Source of the DNA: Nocardioides mesophilus
GTDB lineage: Bacteria > Actinomycetota > Actinomycetes > Propionibacteriales > Nocardioidaceae
Direction: 5' to 3'
Length of the DNA: 64,000 nucleotides
Assembly (NCBI RefSeq): GCF_014395785.1
Contig: NZ_CP060713.1
Coordinates: 3,376,501 to 3,440,500 of the forward strand
A program made the position numbers and the translations under genes. The first letter of the stretch is position 1; each line of letters opens with the position of its first letter. Positions 35,813 to 44,231 of the stretch are shown here, piece after piece. The notes under the pieces are model-generated. The model was not told the DNA's origin, did no database searches, and worked only from the letters and a program-made list of their open reading frames with translations.

Positions 35813-37221
35813 GCGCGATGACCACCACGACGCCGGACGCGACCGGCGCCCCCGCTGGGCCGACCGCCGCGCACGGGCGCCTCGACGAGGCCGAGGTACG
35901 CCGCCTCGACCGTGCGCACGTGTTCCACTCCTGGTCCGCGCAGGCGACGATCGACCCGATGCCGGTCGCCGGCGCCGAGGGCTCCTGGTTCTGGGACCAC
36001 TCGGGTCGCCGCTACCTGGACTTCTCCTCGCAGCTGGTCAACGTCAACATCGGCTACCAGCACCCGAAGCTGGTCGCGGCGATCCAGGAGCAGGCCGGCC
36101 GGCTGCTGACCGTCTCGCCGGCGTTCGCCGAGGAGTCCCGTAGCCGCGCCGCCGCGATGATCGCCGAGCGGGCCCCCGGAGCGCTCAACAAGGTGTTCTT
36201 CACCAACGGCGGTGCCGAGGCGGTCGAGAACGCCGTCCGGATGGCGCGGCTGCACACCGGGCGGCACAAGGTGATGGCCGCCTACCGCAGCTACCACGGC
36301 GCCACCGCCGGCGCGATCGCGCTCACCGGCGACCCGCGGCGCTGGGCCTCCGAGCCGGGGGCCGCGGGAGTGGTGCGCTACTGGGGCCCCTACCTGTACC
36401 GGTCCGCCTTCCACGCCACCACCGAGCAGGAGGAGTGCGAGCGCGCGCTGCAGCACCTGCGTGACCTGGTCATGGTCGAGGGCGCCCAGACGATCGCGGC
36501 GATCCTGCTGGAGTCGGTGGTCGGCACCAACGGGATCCTCGTGCCGCCGGACGGCTACCTCGCCGGGGTGCGGCAGATCTGCGACGAGTTCGGCATCGTG
36601 ATGGTCGCCGACGAGGTGATGGCCGGCTTCGGCCGCTGCGGCGAGTGGTTCGCCGTCGACCACTGGGACGTCGAACCGGACCTGATCACCTTCGCCAAGG
36701 GCGTGAACTCCGGCTACGTGCCGCTGGGCGGGGTGCTGATCAGCGACGAGATCGCGGCCACCTTCGACCACCGTCCGTTCCCGGGCGGCCTCACCTACTC
36801 CGGGCACCCGCTGGCCTGCGCGTCGGCGGTGGCCTCGATCGAGGTCTTCGAGGAGGAAGGCATCCTCGCGCACGCCCGGCACCTCGGCGACGACGTGATC
36901 GGGCCGGGGCTGCGCGAGCTCGCGCAGCGCCACTCCAGCGTGGGCGAGGTCCGCGGCCTCGGGGTGTTCTGGGCCGTGGAGCTGGTGCGCGACCGCACGA
37001 CGCGTGAGCCGCTGGTGCCCTACAACGCCACCGGCGCGGACGCCGCCCCGATGAACGCCGTCGTCGGCGCCTGCAAGGAGCGCGGACTGTGGCCGTTCGC
37101 CCACTTCAACCGGATCCACGTGGTGCCGCCGTGCACGACCAGCGACGAGGAGGTCCGGCACGGGCTGGCGATCCTCGACGAGGCGCTGCTCGTCGCCGAC
37201 GAGCAGGCCGCGTCCCGGTGA
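35809..37221 (+). CDS. Class III PLP omega-aminotransferase (beta-alanine/GABA type)
   Basis: A 470-residue fold-type I aminotransferase. The PLP Lys lies in [20 protein letters not shown]; the Asp-binding motif is [20 protein letters not shown]; other segments are [20 protein letters not shown] and [20 protein letters not shown]. The close pairing with mmsA predicts that it makes malonate semialdehyde from beta-alanine (or methylmalonate semialdehyde from an amino-isobutyrate), with pyruvate or 2-oxoglutarate as acceptor. The GTG start overlaps the mmsA stop (GTGA), and its own stop overlaps the cupin gene start in the same way. The exact substrate is inferred. Confidence 0.92.
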   Translation: MSAMTTTTPDATGAPAGPTAAHGRLDEAEVRRLDRAHVFHSWSAQATIDPMPVAGAEGSWFWDHSGRRYLDFSSQLVNVNIGYQHPKLVAAIQEQAGRLLTVSPAFAEESRSRAAAMIAERAPGALNKVFFTNGGAEAVENAVRMARLHTGRHKVMAAYRSYHGATAGAIALTGDPRRWASEPGAAGVVRYWGPYLYRSAFHATTEQEECERALQHLRDLVMVEGAQTIAAILLESVVGTNGILVPPDGYLAGVRQICDEFGIVMVADEVMAGFGRCGEWFAVDHWDVEPDLITFAKGVNSGYVPLGGVLISDEIAATFDHRPFPGGLTYSGHPLACASAVASIEVFEEEGILAHARHLGDDVIGPGLRELAQRHSSVGEVRGLGVFWAVELVRDRTTREPLVPYNATGADAAPMNAVVGACKERGLWPFAHFNRIHVVPPCTTSDEEVRHGLAILDEALLVADEQAASR

Positions 37222-37556
37222 GCCACCGCCTGCTCTCGCCGGACGTCCGGACCGCGGCGCTCTCCGAGGACCTCCCCGCCGGCGACGTGGTCGTCGACGG
37301 GGAGCCACGCGCCCGGCTGGCCGAGCTGCTCGACACCGAGCACGGCGGGATCGGGCTGTGGGAGATGACCGCCGGCGTGGCCGAGGACACCGAGACCGAC
37401 GAGCTCTTCCTGGTGCTCGAGGGATCCGGCACCGTCAGCTTCGAGGACGGCGAGAGCATCCGGCTCGAGCCCGGAGTGCTGGTGCGGCTGACCCGCGGCG
37501 AGCGCGCCACCTGGTCGGTGCAGGACCAGCTGCGCAAGCTCTACGTCTCGCTCTGA
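37218..37556 (+). CDS. Small cupin-domain protein
   Basis: A 112-residue protein with a single cupin barrel: LWEMTAGVAEDTETDELFLV, LEGSGTVSFEDGESIRLEPG and VLVRLTRGERATWSVQDQLR. This resembles the (S)-ureidoglycine aminohydrolase-type or cupin_3 family often found beside catabolic aminotransferases. Conserved cupin His ligands are not obvious; Glu and Asp residues might replace them. GTG 37218 overlaps the aminotransferase stop. It may detoxify an intermediate or act as a sensor; its role is unknown. Its end overlaps the convergent peptidase gene by 16 bases. Confidence 0.85.
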   Translation: MSHRLLSPDVRTAALSEDLPAGDVVVDGEPRARLAELLDTEHGGIGLWEMTAGVAEDTETDELFLVLEGSGTVSFEDGESIRLEPGVLVRLTRGERATWSVQDQLRKLYVSL

Positions 37557-38569
37557 GCCTCGCCCCGCTCGGCTGTCGCAACGGTGCCCGTCGTCGCTGT
37601 CGCAACGGTGTCCATCGTCGCTGTCGCAACGGTGTCCATCGTCGCTGTCGCAACGGCGTTCCGGATCGCCCGGGCCACCACCTCCACCGCCGCCGTCTCC
37701 AGCACCACCGGCTCCTCCTCCCGGCCGGTCCCGTCGGCGGTGCTCAGCACGAAGACCGTGTCGCCGTCGTACGACGTGTGCACCGGCCGCACCGCCAGGG
37801 CCAGCCCGTCGTGCGACACCACCGCCAGCCGGTGCGCCCGGGTGCGGGTCAGCACGACATCGGTGGCGACCACGACCAGCGTGGTGTTCGCGGCGGCCAG
37901 CGGAGCACGCGCCAGCCCGTCCGCGAGCAGGGTCTCCACCGCGCCGACGCCGGCGAGCACCGTGCCGTCGGCGGCCACCACGTCGCCGACCGCGTTGACC
38001 ACGGCCATCGCGGCGACCACGCCGCCGCCGGGCAGCGCCCGCGACGCGGTGCCGATCCCGCCGTCGACGGCCCGGTCGGGGCCCAGCAGCTTGCCGACCG
38101 TCGCCCCGGTCCCGGCGCCGAACAGCCCGTTCCCGCACGGCGAGCCCGGCTCCGCGTCCACGCACGCGTGCACCCCGGCCGCGGCGTCCGGCCGGGCCTG
38201 AGCCGAGCCCACGCCCAAGTCGTAGACCACCGCCGCGGGCACGATCGGCACCACCGCGTGCCCGGTCGGCAGCCCGACGCCCCGCTCCGCGAGGTAGGAC
38301 ATCACCCCGTCGGCCGCGGCCAGGCCGAACGCCGAGCCACCGGCCAGGACCACCGCGTGCACGCGTTCGACCAGCCGGCCCGGGGCGAGCAGGTCGGTCT
38401 CCCGGGTGCCCGGGGCCGCGCCCCGGACGTCGACCGCCGCGACCGCACCGTGCGGCGGCGGGAGCACGACGCTGCAGCCGGTCAGGCCGACCGGGTCGGT
38501 CCAGTGGCCGACCCGGATGCCCGGCACGTCGGTGATGTCGTCGTGCAGGTCGCCGTACTCCTCGTCCAT
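37541..38569 (-). CDS. P1 family peptidase (DmpA/BapA-like)
   Basis: A 342-residue Ntn-type autoprocessing peptidase. Family features are DVPGIRVGHWTDPVGLTGCS, AAVDVRGAAPGTRETDLLAP, VLAGGSAFGLAAADGVMSYL and the nucleophile region VVAANTTLVVVATDV (here written LAAANTTLVVVATDVVLTR; the Thr would be N-terminal after self-cleavage, whereas DmpA uses Ser). Relatives are beta-peptidyl or D-stereospecific aminopeptidases. The last ~30 residues are a low-complexity VATATMDT tail produced by a 24-bp tandem repeat and are not part of the family fold. Confidence 0.85.
   Translation of the reverse strand: MDEEYGDLHDDITDVPGIRVGHWTDPVGLTGCSVVLPPPHGAVAAVDVRGAAPGTRETDLLAPGRLVERVHAVVLAGGSAFGLAAADGVMSYLAERGVGLPTGHAVVPIVPAAVVYDLGVGSAQARPDAAAGVHACVDAEPGSPCGNGLFGAGTGATVGKLLGPDRAVDGGIGTASRALPGGGVVAAMAVVNAVGDVVAADGTVLAGVGAVETLLADGLARAPLAAANTTLVVVATDVVLTRTRAHRLAVVSHDGLALAVRPVHTSYDGDTVFVLSTADGTGREEEPVVLETAAVEVVARAIRNAVATATMDTVATATMDTVATATTGTVATAERGEAQSET
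37572..37658. repeat. 24-bp tandem repeat (about 3.6 copies) in the P1 peptidase 3' end
   Basis: Units start at 37572, 37596, 37620 and 37644 with the form GCTGTCGCAACGGTGTCCAT then CGTC. The second and third units are identical; the first differs at two bases. It keeps the reading frame (8 residues per unit), so copy-number changes would only lengthen or shorten the protein tail. Confidence 0.92.
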
Positions 38570-38623
38570 GCCCCGAACCTAGCCCGAGCCGGCGGATCGT
38601 CGCGGTGCGGTTCGGCAGCCGCT

Positions 38624-38699
38624 CGGACAGGCACTCGCCGACCGTCCGAGCGCACGCCGAGCGTGCCGGTGCTCGCGCGGCGGGTCGAGTGCATGTCCG
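38624..38699. repeat. Dispersed ~75-bp palindromic element, copy C
   Basis: CGGACAGGCACTCG (38624-38637) and CGAGTGCATGTCCG (38686-38699) are 14-bp inverted ends with one mismatch, spanning 76 bp. The flank AGCGGTGCTTGACCGGCCGC resembles the AGCGCTTGCCGCCGC after copies A and B. It fills most of the gap between the divergent P1 peptidase and VOC genes. Confidence 0.75.
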
Positions 38700-38767
38700 A
38701 GCGGTGCTTGACCGGCCGCCGCCGCGGGGTCGACCCTGGTCGCTGACGACGACGGAGGGGGAGACAC

Positions 38768-39148
38768 ATGGCCGAGCTGACGCCCTACCTCGCGGTCCGG
38801 GACGCCCGGGGCGCCATCGACTGGTACGTCGAGCACCTCGGCGCCCGGGTCACCTACGAGCCGATCGTGATGCCGGACGGCCGGATCGGCCACACCCAGC
38901 TCAGCGTCGACGGCGCCAGCTGGATGATGGCCGACGAGCATCCCGAGCTGCACGTCCAGGCGCCGGACCCACAGCGCGGCGCCTCCGTCACGCTGCACCT
39001 CACTACCGGCGACGTCGACGCCCTCACCCGCCGGGCGGTCGCGGGGGGCGCCACGCTCGACCGTGGCCCGGAGGACTCGCCCGCCGGCCGGGTGGCCGTG
39101 CTGCGCGATCCGTTCGGCCACCGGTGGCTGTTCAACCAGCTGGCCTGA
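38768..39148 (+). CDS. VOC family protein (glyoxalase/bleomycin-resistance fold)
   Basis: A 126-residue protein with paired beta-alpha-beta-beta-beta modules: MAELTPYLAVRDARGAIDWY, VEHLGARVTYEPIVMPDGRI, GHTQLSVDGASWMMADEHPE and the C-terminal AVLRDPFGHRWLFNQLA. This is the PhnB-like subgroup of VOC proteins. Metal ligands of true glyoxalases are only partly present. GGAGGGGGAG lies upstream of ATG 38768. The substrate is unknown. Confidence 0.88.
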   Translation: MAELTPYLAVRDARGAIDWYVEHLGARVTYEPIVMPDGRIGHTQLSVDGASWMMADEHPELHVQAPDPQRGASVTLHLTTGDVDALTRRAVAGGATLDRGPEDSPAGRVAVLRDPFGHRWLFNQLA

Positions 39149-39188
39149 GGGAAAGACCGAGGAACCCCGGCCCGGTCCCGGGCAGTGG

Positions 39189-40091
39189 TCACTCGCCGGC
39201 GGCCGGAACCTCGACGGACAGCAGGCGGGCGAGCTCCTCGACGAGCCGCTGCCGCAGCGGGGCGCCCCGCTCGGCGAACGCACGCTGGGCGGCGACGTAC
39301 TCCTGCTTGCCCTCGGCGGTCTCCACCCGGACGGGGGAGTAGCCGAGCGCGGAGAGGTCGTACGGCGAGGCGCGCATGTCGAGCACCCGGATCTCGCGGG
39401 CGAGCTCGAAGCAGTCCGCGACCAGCTCGGAGGCCACCAGCGGGGTGAGTCGGAAGGCGTGCTTGTAGAGGTCCATCCCGGCGTGCAGGCATCCCGGCTG
39501 CTCGAAGGCGGGCCGGTCGTCGCGGCCGGGCTGCAGCAGGTTGCGCGGCCGGGCGGCGTCGGTGAAGAACCGGAACGCGTCGAAGTGCGAGCAGGCGATC
39601 CGGTGCGACTCGACGACCCCGTCGGTGCCGTCCGGCCCGAGCCGCAACGGCCAGGCGGCGTGCCGGACCTGCTCCTGATCCTGGCGGTAGACCATCGCCC
39701 ACTCGTGCATCCCGAAGCAGCCGAGCTGCGGCGCCCGGGAGGCGGTGGCGCCCAGCAGCCGGTGCAGCGACTCGAGCACGGGCCGCTGCGCGGCGAGGTG
39801 CCGGGCGGAGACCGCGGCACCGCCCGGGACGGCGGCGTAGCCCTTGACCGGGAGGTACTCCTCGGCGCCGGCCAGCACGACGCCGTACCCCGGGTGCCAG
39901 CGGCGCAGGCCGGCCGGACGCTGGGAGTAGTAGGTGAAGAGGAAGTCCTCGACCGGGTGCGGCAGACCGGCCCGGCGCCGCTCGAGATGCGGTTGGACCC
40001 AGGCGTCAACGCGTGCCTCGTGGGCCGCCCGGCGGGCCGTCCACGTCGGCTCGTCGAGCAGCACGCCGGTCCCGGATCCACGTGTCTGCAC
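39189..40091 (-). CDS. Conserved actinobacterial protein of unknown function
   Basis: A 300-residue cytosolic protein without signal peptide or membrane segments. Striking conserved-looking stretches are HPVEDFLFTYYSQRPAGLRR, WHPGYGVVLAGAEEYL, CFGMHEWAMVYRQDQEQVRH, CSHFDAFRFFTDAARPRN and PGCLHAGMDLYKHAFRLTPL, rich in His, Asp, Trp and Tyr as in an enzyme. Actinobacterial homologues have often been labelled 3-methyladenine DNA glycosylase, but no helix-hairpin-helix or AAG motif is visible, so I treat that name as unsupported. The start at 40091 is 52 bases from the divergent FAH-family gene. Confidence 0.85.
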   Translation of the reverse strand: MQTRGSGTGVLLDEPTWTARRAAHEARVDAWVQPHLERRRAGLPHPVEDFLFTYYSQRPAGLRRWHPGYGVVLAGAEEYLPVKGYAAVPGGAAVSARHLAAQRPVLESLHRLLGATASRAPQLGCFGMHEWAMVYRQDQEQVRHAAWPLRLGPDGTDGVVESHRIACSHFDAFRFFTDAARPRNLLQPGRDDRPAFEQPGCLHAGMDLYKHAFRLTPLVASELVADCFELAREIRVLDMRASPYDLSALGYSPVRVETAEGKQEYVAAQRAFAERGAPLRQRLVEELARLLSVEVPAAGE

Positions 40092-40131
40092 AGGGCCGAG
40101 GGTAGTGGCGGGCGGGTCGCCGCCGCGCCGG

Positions 40132-40137
40132 TAGGCT
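40132..40137 (+). promoter_or_regulatory. -10 box of a leaderless promoter (FAH gene and gltX)
   Basis: TAGGCT then 6 bases then GTG 40144. With the ATG at 40141 the spacing would be only 3, which favours GTG 40144 as the true start. Confidence 0.45.
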
Positions 40138-40143
40138 CAGATG

Positions 40144-40944
40144 GTGCGTATCGCTAGGTTCACCACTGGAGACGACCCGCAGTACGGCGTGGTCACGGGC
40201 GAGGTCGACGAGCTGGGCATCCCCGGCGACGACTCCGTCATCGTGGCGCTCGCCGGCGACCCGTTGTACGTCGGCGTGCAGCTGACCGACAAGGAGGTGC
40301 CGCTCTCCGAGGTCCGGCTGCTCGCGCCGGTCCTGCCACGGAGCAAGGTGGTGGGGATCGGCAAGAACTACGCCGCGCACGCCGCCGAGATGGGGGGCGA
40401 CGTCCCGGCCGAGCCGCTGATGTTCCTCAAGCCCAACACCTCGGTCGTGGGCCCCGGCGACCCGATCTTCTACCCCCGGCAGACCAGCAACCTGCACTAC
40501 GAGGGCGAGCTCGCTGTGGTGATCGGGCGGATCTGCCGCGACGTCACCCCCGAGCGGGTGGCCGAGGTGATCTACGGCTACACGGTCGCCAACGACGTCA
40601 CCGCGCGCGACCTGCAGCGCAGCGACGTGCAGTTCACCCGGGCCAAGAGCTTCGACTCCTTCTGCCCGCTCGGCCCGTGGATCGAGACCGAGCTCGACCC
40701 CGCCGACCTCAAGGTGCAGACGCACCTCAACGGTGACCTGGTTCAGGACGGCTCCACCAAGGACATGATCTTCGACGTCCCGTCGCTGGTCGCGTTCGTG
40801 TCCTCGGTGATGACGCTGCTGCCCGGCGACGTGATCCTCACCGGCACCCCCGAGGGTGTCGGTCCCATGAACGTCGGCGACGAGGTCGAAGTGACCGTCG
40901 CCGGCATCGGCTCTTTGGCGAACAAGGTGGTTTCCCGTGACTGA
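40144..40944 (+). CDS. Fumarylacetoacetate hydrolase (FAH) family protein
   Basis: A 266-residue enzyme with the FAH C-terminal fold (about 70-265). Metal-binding acidic residues lie in [19 protein letters not shown] (HxxxExE type), and other signatures are [53 protein letters not shown] and [20 protein letters not shown]. Members include 2-hydroxyhepta-2,4-diene-1,7-dioate isomerases, acylpyruvases and oxaloacetate decarboxylases; the exact reaction is not predictable. It overlaps the gltX start by 8 bases, an arrangement common in high-GC actinobacteria. Confidence 0.93.
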   Translation: MRIARFTTGDDPQYGVVTGEVDELGIPGDDSVIVALAGDPLYVGVQLTDKEVPLSEVRLLAPVLPRSKVVGIGKNYAAHAAEMGGDVPAEPLMFLKPNTSVVGPGDPIFYPRQTSNLHYEGELAVVIGRICRDVTPERVAEVIYGYTVANDVTARDLQRSDVQFTRAKSFDSFCPLGPWIETELDPADLKVQTHLNGDLVQDGSTKDMIFDVPSLVAFVSSVMTLLPGDVILTGTPEGVGPMNVGDEVEVTVAGIGSLANKVVSRD

Positions 40945-42427
40945 CAGCCCGATGCCTCCGGTGCGGGTGCGCTTCTGCCCCTCACCGACCGGGAGCCCGC
41001 ACGTCGGTCTGGCCCGGACCGCCTTGTTCAACTGGGCGTTCGCGCGCCACCACGGCGGGACGTTCGTGTTCCGCATCGAGGACACCGACGCCGCCCGCGA
41101 CTCCCAGGAGTCCTACGACACGCTGCTCGAGGTGATGCGCTGGCTGGGCTTCGACTGGGACGAGGGCCCCGAGGTCGGCGGCCCCTTCGGGCCCTACCGG
41201 CAGTCCGAGCGCTACGACCTCTACGCCGACGTGGCCGCCCGGCTGCTCGAGGCCGGCCGTGCCTACCGCTGCTACTGCTCGGCAGAAGAGCTCGAGGAGC
41301 GCAACGAGAAGGCCCGGTCGGAGGGGCGCGCTCCCGGGTACGACGGGCACTGCCGCACGCTCACCGAGGAGCAGGTCGCGGCCTACGAGGCCGAGGGCCG
41401 TCGCCCGGTCGTCCGCTTCCGGATGCCCGAGCAGGCGATCACGTTCGACGACCTGGTGCGCGGGGAGATCACGTTCCAGCCGGAGAACGTGCCCGACTAC
41501 GTGCTGGTGCGCGGCAACGGTCACCCGCTCTACACGCTGGTGAACCCGGTCGATGACGCGCTGATGGAGATCACGCACGTGCTGCGCGGCGAGGACCTGC
41601 TCTCTTCCACGCCCCGCCAGATCGCGCTCTACGACGCCCTCGCGGAGATCGGGGTGGGCACCGGAGTCACGCCCCGCTTCGGTCACCTGCCCTACGTCAT
41701 GGGCCAGGGCAACAAGAAGCTCTCCAAGCGCGACCCCGAGGCGAACCTGCTCGGCTACCGCGACCGGGGCTTCCTGCCGGAGGGGCTGCTGAACTACCTG
41801 GCGCTGCTCGGCTGGGCGATCGCCGAGGACCGCGACATCTTCTCGATGACCGAGATGGTCGAGGCGTTCACCATCGAGCGGGTCAACCCCAACCCTGCCC
41901 GCTTCGACCTCAAGAAGGCCGAGGCGATCAACGCCACGCACCTGCGGGCGCTCCCGGTCGAGGACCTGACCGAGCGGATGGTGCCCTACCTGCAGGGCGC
42001 CGGTGTCCTCGGCTCCGAGGTCGGCGAGGACCAGCGGGCGCTGCTCACCGCCGCGGCGCCCCTGGTGCAGGAGCGGATGACCACGCTCGCGGAGGCCGTC
42101 GACATGCTGGGCTTCCTGTTCGTCGACGAGACGGGCTTCACCCGCGACCCGGCCGACGCCGCGAAGCTGCTCGACGAGAACGGCCGGAGCGTGGTCAAGG
42201 CGGCGCACGAGGCGCTCGCGGCGCTGCCGACCTGGACGACCGAGGCCATCGACGAGGCGCTGCGGACCGCGCTGGTCGAGGAGATGGGGCTCAAGCCGCG
42301 CAACGCCTTCGGCCCCGTGCGGGTGGCGGTCACCGGTCGGCGGATCTCGCCACCGCTCTTCGAATCCTTGGAACTGCTGGGCAGGGACCGTTCGTTGGGC
42401 AGACTGAGCAGCGCCCAGGACGCCTGA
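40937..42427 (+). CDS. gltX: Glutamyl-tRNA synthetase
   Basis: A 496-residue class I synthetase. The HIGH motif is [20 protein letters not shown], and the KMSKS equivalent is [32 protein letters not shown] and [20 protein letters not shown] are also typical. The C-terminal anticodon-binding helical domain is complete. It charges tRNA-Glu and, in actinobacteria that lack GlnRS, also tRNA-Gln for the amidotransferase route. It is notable that tRNA-Gln and tRNA-Glu lie just downstream. GTG 40937 is coupled to the FAH gene. Confidence 0.97.
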   Translation: MTDSPMPPVRVRFCPSPTGSPHVGLARTALFNWAFARHHGGTFVFRIEDTDAARDSQESYDTLLEVMRWLGFDWDEGPEVGGPFGPYRQSERYDLYADVAARLLEAGRAYRCYCSAEELEERNEKARSEGRAPGYDGHCRTLTEEQVAAYEAEGRRPVVRFRMPEQAITFDDLVRGEITFQPENVPDYVLVRGNGHPLYTLVNPVDDALMEITHVLRGEDLLSSTPRQIALYDALAEIGVGTGVTPRFGHLPYVMGQGNKKLSKRDPEANLLGYRDRGFLPEGLLNYLALLGWAIAEDRDIFSMTEMVEAFTIERVNPNPARFDLKKAEAINATHLRALPVEDLTERMVPYLQGAGVLGSEVGEDQRALLTAAAPLVQERMTTLAEAVDMLGFLFVDETGFTRDPADAAKLLDENGRSVVKAAHEALAALPTWTTEAIDEALRTALVEEMGLKPRNAFGPVRVAVTGRRISPPLFESLELLGRDRSLGRLSSAQDA

Positions 42428-42459
42428 GCGTCCGTGACAGCAGACCCTGGGAGGGGCCG

Positions 42460-43698
42460 ATGAGCGAGCACACGCCGGAGCAGGGCGAACCGCGTCCGCA
42501 GCAGGGTGCGCCCTCCGGCTCGTGGCCGCCTCCGCAGTACCCCTCCCAGCGGCCCGCGCCGGCGTACCCAGCGCCTCCGACCCCGCCGCCGGACACCGGC
42601 CGGCAGCAGCCGCCGTACGCCGTCCCCGGCTACCCGCAGGGCCCGTACGCCGGCCCGTACGGCGCGCCGGCCGGTCAGGGCGGCCTCCCGGTCCCCGCGG
42701 CCGGCGCCCTGCCGTCCTACCCGCACCCCGGGCCGGTGCCGTACCACCTGATGCTGCGCACCTGGAGCTACCGCTGGTGGAAGCCGCTGGCCGGCCTCGC
42801 CCTGCTGATGGTGCTGTTCCTCGGCGTCCAGGTGCTGGTGGCCGGCGCGCTGTTCGTGATCGCCGCGTTCCAGCCCGGCCCGTTCATGGACAACCTGACG
42901 AAGGTCAGTGACCTGAGCACGGTCACACCGACGTTCCTGCTGCTGCTCAACATCTCCCTCGGGGCGCTGATCCTGGCGACCTGGGCGGTGATGCGGGTGG
43001 TGCACCGGATGCGGCCGCGCTGGCTGACCTCGGTGCAGCCGAAGATGCGGTGGTCGTTCTTCTGGGCCTGCATCGGCCTCTCGGTCGTGGCGCTGGTGGC
43101 CTCGATCGTGGTCGGTCAGCTGGTCCCCGGTGACGCGGGGCCCGTCGGGGACCTGAAGCTCAACGACTTCACCCTCACCACCGCCCTGCTCGCGGTGATC
43201 GTGTTCCTCACCACGCCGTTCCAGGCCGCAGGGGAGGAGTACTTCTTCCGGGGCTACCTGATGCAGGCGATCGGCTCGCTGCTGGGCTTCCGCTCCGACC
43301 GGTGGGTGCAGCTGATGGCGAAGTGGACGGCCATCGTGGTCACCGCCCTGCTGTTCGCCGCAGCCCACGGTGCGCAGAACTTCCCGCTGTTCTTCGACCG
43401 GTTCGCCTTCGGGCTGATCGCCGGCTGGCTGGTGGTCCACACCGGCGGCCTGGAGGCGGGCATCGCGATGCACATCCTGAACAACTTCCTGGCCTTCGGG
43501 CTGGCGCTGATGCTCGGCGACATCAGCGAGAGCCTCAACGTGAGCTCGATCTCGTGGTGGAACATCCCGGTGACCGTCACCCAGGCCGGTGTCTACGCGC
43601 TGCTGGTGGTCTGGCTGGCCCGGAAGATGGGTCTGCGCAGGCAGACCCAGCCACCCGTGCCGAGCCCGGAGAGCGAGCCGCTGCCGATGCCCGTGTGA
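42460..43698 (+). CDS. CPBP family intramembrane metalloprotease
   Basis: A 412-residue membrane protein. Residues 1-90 are a Pro/Gln/Tyr-rich cytoplasmic region (PPPQYPSQRPAPAYPAPPTP type), followed by about eight hydrophobic segments. The CPBP (Abi/Rce1) motifs are EEYFFRGYLMQAIGSLLGF (motif 1, EExxxR), ALLFAAAHGAQN (motif 2) and AMHILNNFLAFGL (motif 3), giving the Glu/His catalytic set. The role may be prenyl-protein processing or immunity, unproven here. It starts 32 bases after gltX with GGGAGG upstream. Confidence 0.92.
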   Translation: MSEHTPEQGEPRPQQGAPSGSWPPPQYPSQRPAPAYPAPPTPPPDTGRQQPPYAVPGYPQGPYAGPYGAPAGQGGLPVPAAGALPSYPHPGPVPYHLMLRTWSYRWWKPLAGLALLMVLFLGVQVLVAGALFVIAAFQPGPFMDNLTKVSDLSTVTPTFLLLLNISLGALILATWAVMRVVHRMRPRWLTSVQPKMRWSFFWACIGLSVVALVASIVVGQLVPGDAGPVGDLKLNDFTLTTALLAVIVFLTTPFQAAGEEYFFRGYLMQAIGSLLGFRSDRWVQLMAKWTAIVVTALLFAAAHGAQNFPLFFDRFAFGLIAGWLVVHTGGLEAGIAMHILNNFLAFGLALMLGDISESLNVSSISWWNIPVTVTQAGVYALLVVWLARKMGLRRQTQPPVPSPESEPLPMPV

Positions 43699-43734
43699 GC
43701 GCGCTCACCCCAGCCGTCGCAGGCGTGTGCGCGT

Positions 43735-43764
43735 TTTGGTGCCGGAGTCCGGGACGTGTATTCT
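43735..43764 (+). promoter_or_regulatory. Promoter of the tRNA-Gln/tRNA-Glu unit
   Basis: TTTGGT (43735-43740), an 18-base spacer, and TATTCT (43759-43764), 30 bases before the tRNA-Gln 5' end. The segment is AT-rich relative to its surroundings. Confidence 0.5.
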
Positions 43765-43793
43765 CAACCGGGCTTCGAGAGAAGCAAATCCCA

Positions 43794-43865
43794 TGGGGTA
43801 TGGGGTAATTGGCAGCCCGACTGGTTCTGGTCCAGTTAGTCTAGGTTCGAGTCCTAGTACCCCAG
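43794..43865 (+). tRNA. tRNA-Gln (CTG)
   Basis: A 72-nt cloverleaf: acceptor TGGGGTA (43794-43800) pairs with TACCCCA (43858-43864), discriminator G. The anticodon arm ACTGG-TTCTGGT-CCAGT has CTG at positions 34-36; the T arm contains GGTTCGAGTCC. CCA is not encoded. Confidence 0.95.
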
Positions 43866-43914
43866 CGATTTGGTTGAGATCACTGGCAGACGCTAGAGTT
43901 TCGACCGCTTCAAG

Positions 43915-43987
43915 GCCCCCGTTGTGTAGTGGCCTAGCACGCCGCCCTCTCAAGGCGGTAGCGCGGGTTCGAATCCCGTCGGGGGTA
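43915..43987 (+). tRNA. tRNA-Glu (CTC)
   Basis: A 73-nt cloverleaf: acceptor GCCCCCG (43915-43921) pairs with CGGGGGT (43980-43986), discriminator A. The anticodon arm CCGCC-CTCTCAA-GGCGG gives anticodon CTC; the T loop is GGTTCGAATCC. It lies 49 bases after tRNA-Gln, probably on the same transcript. Confidence 0.95.
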
Positions 43988-43997
43988 CATAGATCGA

Positions 43998-44037
43998 CAG
44001 GGGTCCTGGTCAGCAGCTTTGCTGGTCAGGGCCCCTG
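43998..44037 (+). terminator. Hairpin after tRNA-Glu
   Basis: CAGGGG (43998-44003) pairs with CCCCTG (44032-44037); TCCTG, GTCAGC and related inner segments also pair around AGCTTTGCT. It is a long imperfect stem 10 bases after the tRNA, with no T run. Confidence 0.55.
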
Positions 44038-44231
44038 CGGCATTTCCGGACGAATCCAATTCGGGTAACAGCGGTCAGTCAGCCCCCGGCTGCGAGACCG
44101 GCGATCGCCACCCGCCGCTGCGCCGAACCCGGTCTTGAAGGTGCTGACCCAGACGAGGAACACACGACCAGCCGATAGATCTTGTTCCCGTCCCGTCCCC
44201 GGACCCGCTTGTGGGGGACCGGCCTTGGCAA

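Noticed and set aside
37572-37658. CRISPR array
   Set aside because: The 24-bp units are contiguous without spacers and lie in a coding frame.
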